Shown: positions 43,402-52,293 of the stretch, one piece after another
How positions within the stretch are numbered: position 1 is the first letter of the stretch
Layout: the number at the start of each line of letters is the position of its first letter
Assembly (NCBI RefSeq): GCF_027533645.1
Contig: NZ_JAQAGY010000001.1
Span: forward strand, 186,001 to 250,000
Length of the DNA stretch: 64,000 bases
DNA from: Paenibacillus caseinilyticus
GTDB taxonomy: Bacteria; Bacillota; Bacilli; Paenibacillales; NBRC-103111
Direction of reading: 5' to 3'
Made by a program: the position numbers and the translations under genes
The notes under the pieces: generated by a model
The model's database searches: none
Seen by the model: the letters and a program-made list of their open reading frames with translations, nothing else
Told to the model about the DNA's origin: nothing

Positions 43402-44565
43402 ATGGAATTACTGCTTGCCGCTATGCTCCTGGCCTACGGAGGATTAAGCGGCGATCACCCCGGCACCACGTTCGAAGAGGCCGCCCAAGCGGCCGTGAGC
43501 GCGAAAGCGGCCGTGGCCCAGACCGGAGCATCCCCTCTTCCGTCCGACGCCCCCGGGAAGTCCGATCCGCAGAAGGATGCCCCCAAAGTAAAAGGGGTAT
43601 ACGTCACGGCCCACAGTGCTGCCGGCTCCCGGATGAACACGCTGCTGAAGCTGCTCGATGAAACAGAACTGAACGCCATGGTCATCGATATCAAGGACGA
43701 CTGGGGTTATATTACATACGATACCGGCAACCCGGAGCTGCAGGCGATGGGAACCACGCAGAAAATCATCTCCGATATGCCGAAGCTCATGGCGACGCTG
43801 CAGGAACACGCAGTCTATCCGATCGCCCGTATTGTCGTGTTCAAGGACACGGTTCTTGCCAAGCAGCGGCCCGAGCTGTCGTTCGTCAATCCGGACGGAA
43901 GCCTGTGGGGCAACGCCAAGAATCCGCCCGACAGCTTCGTGAATCCCTACAAGAAAGAAATCTGGGATTACAACATCCAGCTTGCGAAGGAAGCGGCCAA
44001 AGCCGGCTTCAAGGAAATCCAATTCGACTATGTCCGGTTCCCCGAGGGATTCGAGAAGCGGGCCGATATTCTGCAGTACGGCAAGGACGAGCGGAGCCGG
44101 ATCGATGCCGTCGCCTCATTCGTCCACTATGCGAGGGAGCAGCTCAACCCGCTCGGCTTACGGGTCTCCGTCGATATCTTCGGCTACGCGGCCGCGGTTC
44201 CCGCTGCCGAGGGCATCGGCCAGGATTTCGTGAAAATATCCCGAAGCGTCGATGTCATCTCCCCGATGGTCTATCCAAGCCACTATTCAGCCGGATGGTA
44301 CGGCTCCCAGGTGCCGGACGCCCAGCCTTACGCTACTATCGAAGGGTCCATGAAGGATACCCACAAGAAGCTCGAGGAGCTCGGGGAGCAGAAACCGGTC
44401 ATCCGGCCTTGGATACAGGACTTCACCGCCGGATGGGTGCGCGGCCACATCCAATATGGCAAGCATGAAGTCGAAGAGCAGGTCCTGGCCCTGAAAGCCC
44501 AGGGAGTGGAAGAGTTCTTGCTGTGGAACGCCGTCAACACCTATACCCCCGGCGTGGCTTATTAG
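43402..44565 (+). CDS. Secreted putative glycoside hydrolase (DUF4015)
   Basis: A 387-residue exported protein. A short signal-like N terminus (LLLAAMLLAYGG) and an Ala-rich linker precede the DUF4015 TIM-barrel at about residues 65-380, with VKGVYVTAHSAAGSRMNTLL, AMVIDIKDDWGYITYD, EIQFDYVRFPEGF and VISPMVYPSHYSAGWYG. The family is distantly related to GH13-like glycosidases, with Asp and Glu candidates in DYVRFPEG. Substrate unknown; a cell-wall polysaccharide is likely. It starts with GGAGAATGCCTC before the ATG. Confidence 0.82.
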   Translation: MELLLAAMLLAYGGLSGDHPGTTFEEAAQAAVSAKAAVAQTGASPLPSDAPGKSDPQKDAPKVKGVYVTAHSAAGSRMNTLLKLLDETELNAMVIDIKDDWGYITYDTGNPELQAMGTTQKIISDMPKLMATLQEHAVYPIARIVVFKDTVLAKQRPELSFVNPDGSLWGNAKNPPDSFVNPYKKEIWDYNIQLAKEAAKAGFKEIQFDYVRFPEGFEKRADILQYGKDERSRIDAVASFVHYAREQLNPLGLRVSVDIFGYAAAVPAAEGIGQDFVKISRSVDVISPMVYPSHYSAGWYGSQVPDAQPYATIEGSMKDTHKKLEELGEQKPVIRPWIQDFTAGWVRGHIQYGKHEVEEQVLALKAQGVEEFLLWNAVNTYTPGVAY

Positions 44566-44673
44566 TCATCGGGGCCATTCCGTAAACCGGGGCTGATCTG
44601 CAGGACACAGCCGAAACCTCATACGGCTCATGGTGATCGTCCGGACGCGTGCCGCTACACAGTGCAAGAACAG

Positions 44674-44720
44674 CAAAAGCCCGGTATCCGGATGGAGTTC
44701 CATCCGGTACCGGGCTTTTG
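44674..44720. terminator. Bidirectional terminator
   Basis: AAAAGCCCGGTATCCGGATGG and its complement form a stem of about 20 bp with one mismatch, T-run on one side and A-rich on the other. It serves the DUF4015 gene and the convergent ung gene. Confidence 0.92.
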
Positions 44721-44740
44721 GCGTAGGACTCAAGCCTCCA

Positions 44741-45445
44741 TCAAGCGCTGCCGCTCTGCTTCCGTACCCCAAGGTCAGGAATCTGCCAATCAATCGGCTC
44801 GTTCCCGTTCTCCTCCAGAAAGGCATTGGCCTGCGAGAAGGGCCTCGAGCCGAAGAATCCGCGATGCGCAGACAAGGGGCTCGGATGAGCCGCACGCAGG
44901 ATACAATGCCGCTTCTCGGTGATGAGCTGGCCTTTTTTCTGGGCAGGACTGCCCCACAGCAGGAACACCACCGGCTGCTCCCGCTCGTTCAAAAGCGAGA
45001 TGACCCGGTCTGTGAAATGCTCCCAGCCCTGGTTCTTGTGGGAATGGGCCTGCCCCTCCCTCACCGTCAGGACGGTGTTGAGCAGCAGCACCCCCTGCTT
45101 CGCCCACGGCTCCAAGAAACCGTTGTCCGGTACGGAGCAGCCGAGATCGTCCCGCAGCTCCTTGAACATGTTCTGCAGCGAGGGCGGCGTGGAGACGCCC
45201 GGCTTGACGGAGAAGCTGAGGCCGTGCGCCTGGCCTCTTCCGTGATAAGGATCCTGGCCCAGAATCACGACCTTGGTTTCCTTGTAAGACGTGTACTGAA
45301 GGGCGTTATAGATGTCGTGCATCTCCGGATAGACCGTGTGCCCGCCGTATTCGGACTTCAGAAATTCGCGGAGGCGGAGATAATACTCCTTCTCGAATTC
45401 TTCGGCCAGAAGCTGCGCCCAGTCGTTCTTCAAGATGGCTGGCAT
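44741..45445 (-). CDS. ung: Uracil-DNA glycosylase
   Basis: A 234-residue family 1 UDG. The water-activating motif [20 protein letters not shown] contains the catalytic Asp; the second motif is [20 protein letters not shown]. It removes uracil from DNA. It is preceded by GGAGGGATGC upstream of the ATG. It is followed by a bidirectional terminator. Confidence 0.97.
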   Translation of the reverse strand: MPAILKNDWAQLLAEEFEKEYYLRLREFLKSEYGGHTVYPEMHDIYNALQYTSYKETKVVILGQDPYHGRGQAHGLSFSVKPGVSTPPSLQNMFKELRDDLGCSVPDNGFLEPWAKQGVLLLNTVLTVREGQAHSHKNQGWEHFTDRVISLLNEREQPVVFLLWGSPAQKKGQLITEKRHCILRAAHPSPLSAHRGFFGSRPFSQANAFLEENGNEPIDWQIPDLGVRKQSGSA

Positions 45446-45482
45446 CCTGCATCCCTCCTTTACCGTTACTTAAACGCTCCGC

Positions 45483-46016
45483 TCACTTCTTGAAGCGTTC
45501 CACCATGCTGACATAATATTGAACGGTCCGGAGCACCCGCTCCTGAGTCTTGCTGTCCGCCGGCTCGCCGTCTGCGGCAAAATCGCGCTGGGAGCCGCCG
45601 ACCGATATCCACTCGGGACAGTTGATTCCGTGCACGTTGCGCACGATCGTCTGCAGCTGCTGCAGGGAGCTGACACCCACCGCTCCGCCGGCTGAGGAGA
45701 CGGAAAGCGTGACTTTGCCGTCAAACTGCTCGAAGCCTACCCAGTCCAGCGCGTTCTTGAGCACCCCCGAGAGACTGCCGTGATACTCAGGGGTCGAAAG
45801 CACGATGCCGTCCGCCTCGTTCAGGGCCTGCCGGAAGGCGGCCAGATTCGGATCGTCCCCTGTGATGTCCGGGCTGTAGAACGGCAGCGGCCGTTCGAAG
45901 AGATCGAAGAGCGTGACTTCGGCTCCGGACTCTTCCAGAACCTTGCCGATATAGCGGCTGAGCTTCGTGCTCGAAGCGTCCGTGCGGTTGCTTCCCGTAA
46001 CGATCGTAATCTTCAT
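45483..46016 (-). CDS. NADPH-dependent FMN reductase
   Basis: A 177-residue flavodoxin-like protein. The FMN phosphate loop is TGSNRTDASSTKLSRYI at residues 7-23, with STPEYHGSLSGVLKNALDWV as the second hallmark and VSSAGGAVG after it. It reduces FMN or azo/quinone compounds with NADPH. A palindromic operator overlaps its promoter, suggesting repression by a MarR- or HxlR-type sensor. The ung gene follows 37 bases on. Confidence 0.9.
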   Translation of the reverse strand: MKITIVTGSNRTDASSTKLSRYIGKVLEESGAEVTLFDLFERPLPFYSPDITGDDPNLAAFRQALNEADGIVLSTPEYHGSLSGVLKNALDWVGFEQFDGKVTLSVSSAGGAVGVSSLQQLQTIVRNVHGINCPEWISVGGSQRDFAADGEPADSKTQERVLRTVQYYVSMVERFKK

Positions 46017-46070
46017 GTTCTTTCATCCTCCCGGCTGAGGCAGACAGCGGCGCCTGCTCTGCAGTAACTT

Positions 46071-46107
46071 TTTATACATCTTATTATAGTATGTATAAAA
46101 TTGTCAA
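46071..46107 (-). promoter_or_regulatory. Promoter and operator of the FMN reductase gene
   Basis: On the minus strand TTGACA (46107-46102), 18-base spacer, TAAGAT (46083-46078). Over the spacer and -10 lies an inverted repeat TTTATACAT (46071-46079), 11 bases, ATGTATAAA (46091-46099). A bound dimer would block initiation. Confidence 0.7.
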
Positions 46108-46176
46108 TCGGTTTTGTCCGGTCCTTCCTTGTGGCCCGGGGCGATAAGCAGCCCGCCGGGTTCCTTGCATAGCGAA

Positions 46177-46217
46177 GAAGCATCCGAGCCGGCGGATCAC
46201 CGCAGATCGGATGCTTC
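46177..46217 (-). terminator. Hairpin beyond pfkA
   Basis: GAAGCATCCGA (46177-46187) pairs perfectly with TCGGATGCTTC (46207-46217), loop 19. No T-run, so termination is uncertain; it may be a 3' stabiliser. Confidence 0.5.
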
Positions 46218-46262
46218 TCTTGGGTTCCGCCGGCGTCTGCCAGATGGAGCCCCCTTGGCTGT

Positions 46263-47228
46263 CTATTGGGAAAGCCGCTTCGCGAGCTCGTACAGCCCCA
46301 TGTTGAACGGCTTCTTCGTGTTGACGACCTTGTCGATGTCGGTAACGGTGAGTTCGCCTTTGATGATGCCGCAGGCTTTGCCGGAGTCGCCTTCGATCAG
46401 CTTACGCACGGCAAAGTCACCGAGGCTGCTCGCGAGAATCCGGTCATTGTGCGTCGGAGCGCCTCCGCGCTGGATATGGCCGAGCACCGTGACGCGCGGC
46501 TCGATGCCGTTGCGCTTGGTGATCTCCGAGGCGATCTCGTCGCCGCCGCAGACCCCTTCCGCCACGATGATAATGCTGTGGCGCTTGCCTTGGGCGAAGT
46601 TCTCCGCCATCCGGTTCGAGATCTCATCCATATCATAGCCGACTTCCGGCACGATAATCGTCTCCGCCCCGCTCGCGAGGCCCGCATAGAGCGCGATGTC
46701 GCCGCAGTGGCGGCCCATGACTTCCACGACGGACGAACGCTCGTGGGAGCTCATCGTGTCGCGCAGCTTGTTGATCGCGTCGACTACGATCGATACGGCC
46801 GTGTCGAAGCCGATCGTAAAGTCGGTGAACGGAATATCGTTATCGATCGTGCCTGGAAGCCCCATCGTCTTGATCCCGAGCTTGCTGAGCTTGTTCGCGC
46901 CCTGGTACGATCCGTCCCCGCCGATGACCACAAGTCCGTCGATGCCGTGCTTACGCAGATTATCCGCACCGAGCTGCTGGCCTTCCGGCGTGAGGAACTC
47001 CTTACAGCGGGCCGTCTGGAGGACGGTGCCGCCGCGCTGGATGATATCGCCTACGCTGCGCAGATCCATCGGACGGATGTCGTCATTGATCAGGCCCGAA
47101 TAACCGCGCTGGACGGCGAACACCTCGAGGCCGTGGAAGAGGCCGCTGCGCACAACAGCGCGTACCGCCGCGTTCATTCCCTGGGAGTCGCCTCCGCTGG
47201 TAAGTACTGCAATTTTTTTAACTGACAT
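46263..47228 (-). CDS. pfkA: 6-phosphofructokinase
   Basis: A 321-residue ATP-dependent PFK, converting fructose 6-phosphate to fructose 1,6-bisphosphate. The nucleotide motif KKIAVLTSGGDSQGMNAAVR differs slightly from the usual GGDAPGMNA. VVIGGDGSYQGANKL, GLPGTIDNDIPFTDFTIGFDTA with the catalytic Asp in TIDND, and LGHIQRGGAPTHNDR are intact. ATG at 47228 follows AAGGAGGAACC. It is not next to pyk or accA, and is next to the ytpB gene cluster. Confidence 0.95.
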   Translation of the reverse strand: MSVKKIAVLTSGGDSQGMNAAVRAVVRSGLFHGLEVFAVQRGYSGLINDDIRPMDLRSVGDIIQRGGTVLQTARCKEFLTPEGQQLGADNLRKHGIDGLVVIGGDGSYQGANKLSKLGIKTMGLPGTIDNDIPFTDFTIGFDTAVSIVVDAINKLRDTMSSHERSSVVEVMGRHCGDIALYAGLASGAETIIVPEVGYDMDEISNRMAENFAQGKRHSIIIVAEGVCGGDEIASEITKRNGIEPRVTVLGHIQRGGAPTHNDRILASSLGDFAVRKLIEGDSGKACGIIKGELTVTDIDKVVNTKKPFNMGLYELAKRLSQ

Positions 47229-47283
47229 AATATGGTTCCTCCTTGGTCTATCCCACTCCATGGTGAAGACTTATATATAGCTG

Positions 47284-48366
47284 TCAGGCCTGGGATGTTC
47301 GCCGGATCCAGACGCTGTTGACGAAGAAGAACATCCGCATCAGCGGACTGTCCTTCATGAGCTGCCGGGACACCTGCTTTACCTGGGCCTGTTTGCTTAC
47401 TTTGGGATCGGAGAGGTACAGGGCGAGCAGCCCTTCGATGATCATCCGGTGAAACGAGGACTGATCGAGCCGCCGGGACCGCTGCCTCGCCTCGGTAACG
47501 ATGGCTGCAATACGTTCCACCGTCAGCGTCATGCTGTCATAGTAGCTGCAGAAGTTGAGGTCCCCTCCGGCCTCATCCTCTTCCTGGTCGATCAGATAAT
47601 CGAGCAGGATGTGCAGCCCGCAGATATAGGGGAAGTACGTCTCCCGGATATTCTCCACGGTCTTCGTATCCAGAGCTGCCTGCGATGCGGCAAGGAACAG
47701 CATGAACATGCCCAGGGTCGACCCTGTCGCCGCCGCAAATTCGTTCCATGCGATGGAAGGATACCGCGGGCGGTAAAGCTCCCACCACTTCAGGAGGGCG
47801 TCTTCCCGGAGATCCCGCCGGATATGCTTGTACACCTGAAGATCGCAGTACAAGCCCACCAGCTCCCGGACCTGGGCGGACACGAGGGCATAGGAAGGCA
47901 GCAGCCGGATGCTGGCCTGGCATGTTTTGACAAGATCGTCCAGATACCCGCCATCCTCCCGCTCGGTGCGGAAAGCATAATAGTCGTGCAGCGGTTCGGA
48001 CGGATCGACCGCATCAAGCATCGACATGTGGAGCTGGCGGAAGTCCTCTGGATCCAGGGAAGTGCTCCGGTCGCACAGATTATCGAGATAATCGCTGATG
48101 GTCTGCAGTGCCACGATCAACGGGATCAGCACGTGCCTCATCGATATATTCGCTACGGCATAGACGGCGCCGCCCTCGCAGTGGAACTGCTTGCAGGCCA
48201 TGGAATCAAGCGCCTGCCTGCGCAGCTCCTGATCGGGAATCTCCTCTGCGCGCACGCGCCAGTGCTTCAGCTGCTCCCTGACCCCGGGGAGCGCATAGCG
48301 GTACACCCGGAGCATCAGGGTTACAGGATTACCCGGTGCTCCGTTCTCCCCTCCCCTGTTACGCAA
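47284..48366 (-). CDS. ytpB: YtpB-like terpene synthase (DUF2600)
   Basis: A 360-residue helical protein of the DUF2600 family, as in B. subtilis YtpB, which makes tetraprenyl-beta-curcumene from heptaprenyl or tetraprenyl diphosphate. LRRQALDSMACKQFHCEGGA, TISDYLDNLCDR (Asp-rich metal motif) and HILLDYLIDQEEDEAGGDLN are the family hallmarks. TTG at 48366 is chosen: GGAGAGG lies upstream, and NPVTLMLRVYRYALPG aligns with homologue N termini. It overlaps the upstream gene by 8 bases. Confidence 0.85.
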   Translation of the reverse strand: MRNRGGENGAPGNPVTLMLRVYRYALPGVREQLKHWRVRAEEIPDQELRRQALDSMACKQFHCEGGAVYAVANISMRHVLIPLIVALQTISDYLDNLCDRSTSLDPEDFRQLHMSMLDAVDPSEPLHDYYAFRTEREDGGYLDDLVKTCQASIRLLPSYALVSAQVRELVGLYCDLQVYKHIRRDLREDALLKWWELYRPRYPSIAWNEFAAATGSTLGMFMLFLAASQAALDTKTVENIRETYFPYICGLHILLDYLIDQEEDEAGGDLNFCSYYDSMTLTVERIAAIVTEARQRSRRLDQSSFHRMIIEGLLALYLSDPKVSKQAQVKQVSRQLMKDSPLMRMFFFVNSVWIRRTSQA

Positions 48367-48958
48367 ACAGCCCGCCCTCTCCGCCGGAGCGGACATAGCA
48401 ATAGTCCAGCAGCAGACACAGTTCCATCCGCTGCAGGCGTCTGAGTATGGCTTCGGCCCTCTCGTCCCGCGACCGGGTGACCTGCTGTTCCACGGCGGCG
48501 GTGAAGGAGGCCGGATCATATACGGTCCGGCCCGACAGCGACTCGAGCTGTTGTCTCAGCGCCGCGCTCCCCACCAGGCCCAGATCCTGCTCCTGAAGAT
48601 AGGATTGCATGCTCCGCCCCAGCTCGCCGTACACCTCATGGCGTCCCGCCAGACGGAACCAATAGTTCGCGTTGGGGTAATCGCCTTCCATCCGGTGCAT
48701 GATGCCGTGCAGCAGACTCCCTTCAGCCGTGTGCAGCTCCTGAGAGAGATCATGGGAGGCATCCAGGCTCTCATTGAAGAGATATAGACCCGACAGCACC
48801 GCCAGGGCGTACGGACGCTCCGTTTCGCCGAACTCCTCCAGGGACACTTTGGACAGACGAATGTCATCCAGCTCATCCAGCTCTTCAGCCGGATAAAGCG
48901 ACGGTTCGTGAGCCGCCAGACGCTGCGCGAGCGCTTTGAAGTGATCTTTCCAAGCCAA
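48359..48958 (-). CDS. Conserved hypothetical upstream of ytpB
   Basis: A 199-residue all-helical protein. Its centre has a striking motif: ASHDLSQELHTAEGSLLHGI followed by MHRMEGDYPNANYWFRLAGR with several His, Glu and Asp, which could bind a metal. No family name comes to mind, though the HGIMHRxEGDYxNAxYW pattern looks conserved. It overlaps the ytpB start by 8 bases, so translation may be coupled, and a role in the terpenoid pathway is possible but unproven. Confidence 0.7.
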   Translation of the reverse strand: MAWKDHFKALAQRLAAHEPSLYPAEELDELDDIRLSKVSLEEFGETERPYALAVLSGLYLFNESLDASHDLSQELHTAEGSLLHGIMHRMEGDYPNANYWFRLAGRHEVYGELGRSMQSYLQEQDLGLVGSAALRQQLESLSGRTVYDPASFTAAVEQQVTRSRDERAEAILRRLQRMELCLLLDYCYVRSGGEGGLFA

Positions 48959-48996
48959 GCGGTTCTCCTCCTCTTTGGGCCGCGGGAAGCGGCAGA

Positions 48997-49314
48997 CTAG
49001 AGGTGGGTCTTGCCCACCGAGATGTCCTGATGCACGCGGAACCAGAGATGGAGCTCGTTAATCGTGCTTGCCAGCTCGCTGATCTCTGTGTTGAGCCGGC
49101 AGGAGCTGACGAAGTTATCCTCCACGTTCAGCTGGTCCTGCCTTGCAATGATCATCGTTTCGAGACGTTTTATCCGATCGGGGATCATGCCCCGGATTTC
49201 TTCCCACCGCAGCAGAATGGCCTCCTGCTCCCGTTCGCCGTACTGCTCGAATTCCTTGTCCAGACGAGGCAGCGGGATCCCCAGACGTTCGTCGAATACA
49301 AATAGATGTTCCAA
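48997..49314 (-). CDS. Hypothetical coiled-coil protein
   Basis: A 105-residue, mostly helical acidic protein with TMIIARQDQLNVEDNFVSSC and LASTINELHLWFRVHQD segments, fitting a coiled-coil adaptor. The start is TTG at 49314, with AAGGTGG upstream. It lies 38 bases from the 199-residue gene on the same strand, so ytpB, this gene and its neighbour probably form one operon. No function can be assigned. Confidence 0.65.
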   Translation of the reverse strand: MEHLFVFDERLGIPLPRLDKEFEQYGEREQEAILLRWEEIRGMIPDRIKRLETMIIARQDQLNVEDNFVSSCRLNTEISELASTINELHLWFRVHQDISVGKTHL

Positions 49315-49461
49315 GTCTGTTCCACCTTTCTCTCCCGGCTTATAGACAGGCGTGCGCAGGTTGTACAGCAGAATATCTATATAAATGTATCACGAACCAT
49401 GAAAGGCTTCCAGTGCCCCCGCAAATTTTATTAAAGCAAACACGCCGAAGCCCAGGATTCA

Positions 49462-49470
49462 TGCTATAAT
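49462..49470 (+). promoter_or_regulatory. Extended -10 of the MATE-like gene
   Basis: TGCTATAAT, an extended -10, 27 bases before the start of the transporter gene. No good -35. Confidence 0.5.
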
Positions 49471-49496
49471 GTCTAAACCGAAAAGAGGGGAACGTT

Positions 49497-50861
49497 ATGT
49501 TACAAGGGAATCTGGAGCGCGTTACGCTGCGGCAGCTGTTCGCATTCTTCCTTCCGCTCGGCCTGTCCGCCAGCCTGGTGACCATCTCTCACGTCATCAT
49601 CAACAGCACGCTTGCCCGCTCGGCCTCGCCCGAGCTCATCATTGCGAGCTATGCCCTGCCGATGAGCATTCTCGGCATCACCGAACGGCCGGCCGTGCTG
49701 CTGAGGCAGACCTGCTCGGCCTTGGTGCGCGACCGCCGCTCCTTCCGGGCGATGTCGCTCGTCGCCTTGTATGTACTCGGCTCGGTGTTCGTGCTGGGCG
49801 GCATCATCTCCTATACGCCGCTCGGCCCGTGGATCTTCACGCACCTCTTCGGCGCCGACGAAGCGATGATTCCCGGCATGCTCTCCGTGTACCGGGTACT
49901 CATGTTCGTGAGCATCTTCTCGGGGATTCGCTGCCTGTACCACGGAATCATTATCTACAACATGCGCACCAAGTGGCTGACCATCGGCATGGGCATCCGG
50001 CTGCTCGGGATGTATCTGCTCTCGTTGTATTTTATCCGAAGAGGGGTGGACAGCGCAGCCGTCGGGGCCGTAATCTTCCTGGCGGGGATGATCATCGAGG
50101 CATCGGTCAGTGTCTGGGAGGGGCGGAGCCTGCTGCGCCGGGTGATACCGGCCGTACAGGAGGGACATGCGATCGCAGCACCGTCCCAGATCTTTCCTTT
50201 CTATAAACCGCTGCTCTACTCGTCCTTCATTGCGGTCATATCCGGGCCTGCCATTAATGCCTTCTTGGGCAAAACATCCGACATCGCCCTGGCTATCGCC
50301 GCGTTCGCTATTGCAGGCAGCGTAACCCAGCTCGTGCAGAGCTTCTTCTCCTACATACACCAGATCGTGCTTAACTTCCACCGCAGAGACGCCGGGGCGG
50401 TGATGCGCTTCACGCTTATGCTGTCGTTCATTCCGGGCGCCCTGCTGGCGCTGCTCTGCTTCACCCCTGCAGGACCTTGGTTCCTGCAGAACATTATGGG
50501 CGTGAATGAAAGGCTTATGCTTGCCAGCCTGTCCACTTTGAGGATATTTATGCTCATGGCGCTGCTCTTCCCCTGGCTCGACTTCGGCAACGGCCTGCTC
50601 ATGCTCCGGGGGCAGACCAAAGTCATGGTATGGTCCCAGGCTGCGAACGTGAGCGTCACCTTGGCCTCCTTGTTTCTGTGCGTGATGTGGAATCCAGGAT
50701 GGAACGGCGCGGTCGGCGCCCTGGCCCAGTCGCTCGGGATGGCTGCCGAACTCGCCGTCGTCTACTACGTGCTAAGGGAAACCTCCAAGGCGGAGGGCCG
50801 CCTGCCCGGTGCCCTGCTGGCATCGCCGACAAAACCTAACGAATCGAGTGAGTCCGAATGA
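49497..50861 (+). CDS. MATE/MVF-like multidrug or lipid exporter
   Basis: A 454-residue protein with about 12 helices in two similar halves (for example RQLFAFFLPLGLSASLVTIS early and LLYSSFIAVISGPAINAFLG in the second half). It fits the MATE-like/MOP superfamily of multidrug, toxin or lipid flippases. Substrate unknown. The start is ATG at 49497 with AAAAGAGGGG before it. It overlaps the following MFS gene by four bases (ATGA), so both are translated together. Confidence 0.78.
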   Translation: MLQGNLERVTLRQLFAFFLPLGLSASLVTISHVIINSTLARSASPELIIASYALPMSILGITERPAVLLRQTCSALVRDRRSFRAMSLVALYVLGSVFVLGGIISYTPLGPWIFTHLFGADEAMIPGMLSVYRVLMFVSIFSGIRCLYHGIIIYNMRTKWLTIGMGIRLLGMYLLSLYFIRRGVDSAAVGAVIFLAGMIIEASVSVWEGRSLLRRVIPAVQEGHAIAAPSQIFPFYKPLLYSSFIAVISGPAINAFLGKTSDIALAIAAFAIAGSVTQLVQSFFSYIHQIVLNFHRRDAGAVMRFTLMLSFIPGALLALLCFTPAGPWFLQNIMGVNERLMLASLSTLRIFMLMALLFPWLDFGNGLLMLRGQTKVMVWSQAANVSVTLASLFLCVMWNPGWNGAVGALAQSLGMAAELAVVYYVLRETSKAEGRLPGALLASPTKPNESSESE

Positions 50862-52051
50862 CCGGTACAAACGAAACCGGCAGCCCCACGCTGCTCCGGT
50901 GTTTCACGTTTTCATTTTTTATGACCGTAGCCGTCATCACTTCCTATTTCCCGCTTTATTTTCAATCCAAAGGCTTCTCTACCATCCAGATCGGCCTCCT
51001 GTACTCCGTCGGTCCCATGATCGGCATCATCTCCAACTTGTTCTGGGGCGTGATGAGCGACCGCTTCCGGACCGTGAAGAAAGTACTTGTCCTCATTCTG
51101 GCCGGACAGCTCGTCATGGCGTTCCTTGTCTTCCGGACCGATACGTTCGCCCTGCTGATGCTGCTTATGGGCTGCTTCTTTTTCTTCCAGACGCCGATGA
51201 CCTCCCTGAGCGATTCGCTGTCGCTGCTGACCGCAAGCCGGACGGGCAAAAGCTATGCCTCCTTCCGCGTCTGGGGCTCGATCGGCTTCGCCTTCGCCGC
51301 CCTGGTCTTCGGCCAGCTGCTGAAGAGCTATGGCGCCAGCCTGACGGCCGTCCTGGTCCTTGGCACCATCTCCTGTTCGCTCGCGCTCTCGCTCTTCCTG
51401 AAGGATGCGAGGGAGGCGGGCGTCAAGAGACCGGACTTCTCGGGACTGATTCCCATTATCGGGTCGAGGCCCTTCCTGGCGTTCATGCTGACCGTTCTCG
51501 TGCTCTCGGTGGCCCACCGGATGAATGACGGCTTCCTTGCCCTGTTCCTGCAGCGGCTCGGAGCCGATCCGTCGATCGTCGGCAACTCGTGGATGGCTTC
51601 GGCCCTCAGTGAAATTCCAGTCTTCTTCCTGCTGAGCAAATACGGGCACAAGCTCAAGGAGCTTCCGCTGCTCGCGGTATGCGCGCTCGTATACGCGATC
51701 CGCTTCCTGCTTATGAGCCAAGTAGAGAACCCGCAGTGGGTCATCGTCATCCAACTGCTTCATTCCATTTCCTTCGGCGTCTTCCTGTTCACCTGCATCC
51801 GCTATATCCAGAGCGTGGTGCCCGACCAGTTCCGGGCAAGCGGCCAGGCGCTCTTCGCCATCACCTGGTCGGGCCTCGCCGGCCTGTTCAGCGGCCTGCT
51901 CGGCGGCTGGCTGTTCAACAGCTGGAGCCCCCATGCCATGTACGGCGTGGCCTCCATCCTCGCGCTGATCGGCATGCTGGGGTTCCTGCTGCTTCACGCG
52001 CGGACCAAGGACCGTTCTATGGAAGCGGGTATGGGGAGAGGCGGGAAGTAA
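50858..52051 (+). CDS. MFS transporter, paralogue of 42116
   Basis: A 397-residue MFS protein with 12 predicted helices. GVMSDRFRTVKKVLVL is the motif A loop, and AHRMNDGFLALFLQRLGADP and SGQALFAITWSGLAGLFSG match the sister transporter at 42116 (PHRMNDVLFVLYLRDLGATD, TGQALLSMVFLGLAGITGG). The two lie 8 kb apart and face opposite strands. Translation is coupled to the exporter gene. Substrate is unknown. Confidence 0.85.
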   Translation: MTGTNETGSPTLLRCFTFSFFMTVAVITSYFPLYFQSKGFSTIQIGLLYSVGPMIGIISNLFWGVMSDRFRTVKKVLVLILAGQLVMAFLVFRTDTFALLMLLMGCFFFFQTPMTSLSDSLSLLTASRTGKSYASFRVWGSIGFAFAALVFGQLLKSYGASLTAVLVLGTISCSLALSLFLKDAREAGVKRPDFSGLIPIIGSRPFLAFMLTVLVLSVAHRMNDGFLALFLQRLGADPSIVGNSWMASALSEIPVFFLLSKYGHKLKELPLLAVCALVYAIRFLLMSQVENPQWVIVIQLLHSISFGVFLFTCIRYIQSVVPDQFRASGQALFAITWSGLAGLFSGLLGGWLFNSWSPHAMYGVASILALIGMLGFLLLHARTKDRSMEAGMGRGGK

Positions 52052-52109
52052 CGGCACTTGAACTTGACTTGAACGCCAATAACCATTATATAGGCTCGGG
52101 TACAACACG

Positions 52110-52151
52110 AAGCCCGGTACCGTTTGCTTAAGCAGACGGGCCGGGCTTTTT
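52110..52151 (+). terminator. Terminator after the MFS gene
   Basis: AAGCCCGG / CCGGGCTT outer stem with an inner GTTTGCTTAAGCAGAC hairpin and a T-run. Confidence 0.85.
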
Positions 52152-52293
52152 CGACGGGAATAGGGACGGCAGATTTCTTAACTTTTCGTTAATAATCCCC
52201 TTTTCCTGTAACTATTGGAAACCTTCTAGCGTTAGATACCTTGGACTGATTGTATCATCCTATCCATCAACCGCTATAGCTAGGAGGAAAGAG

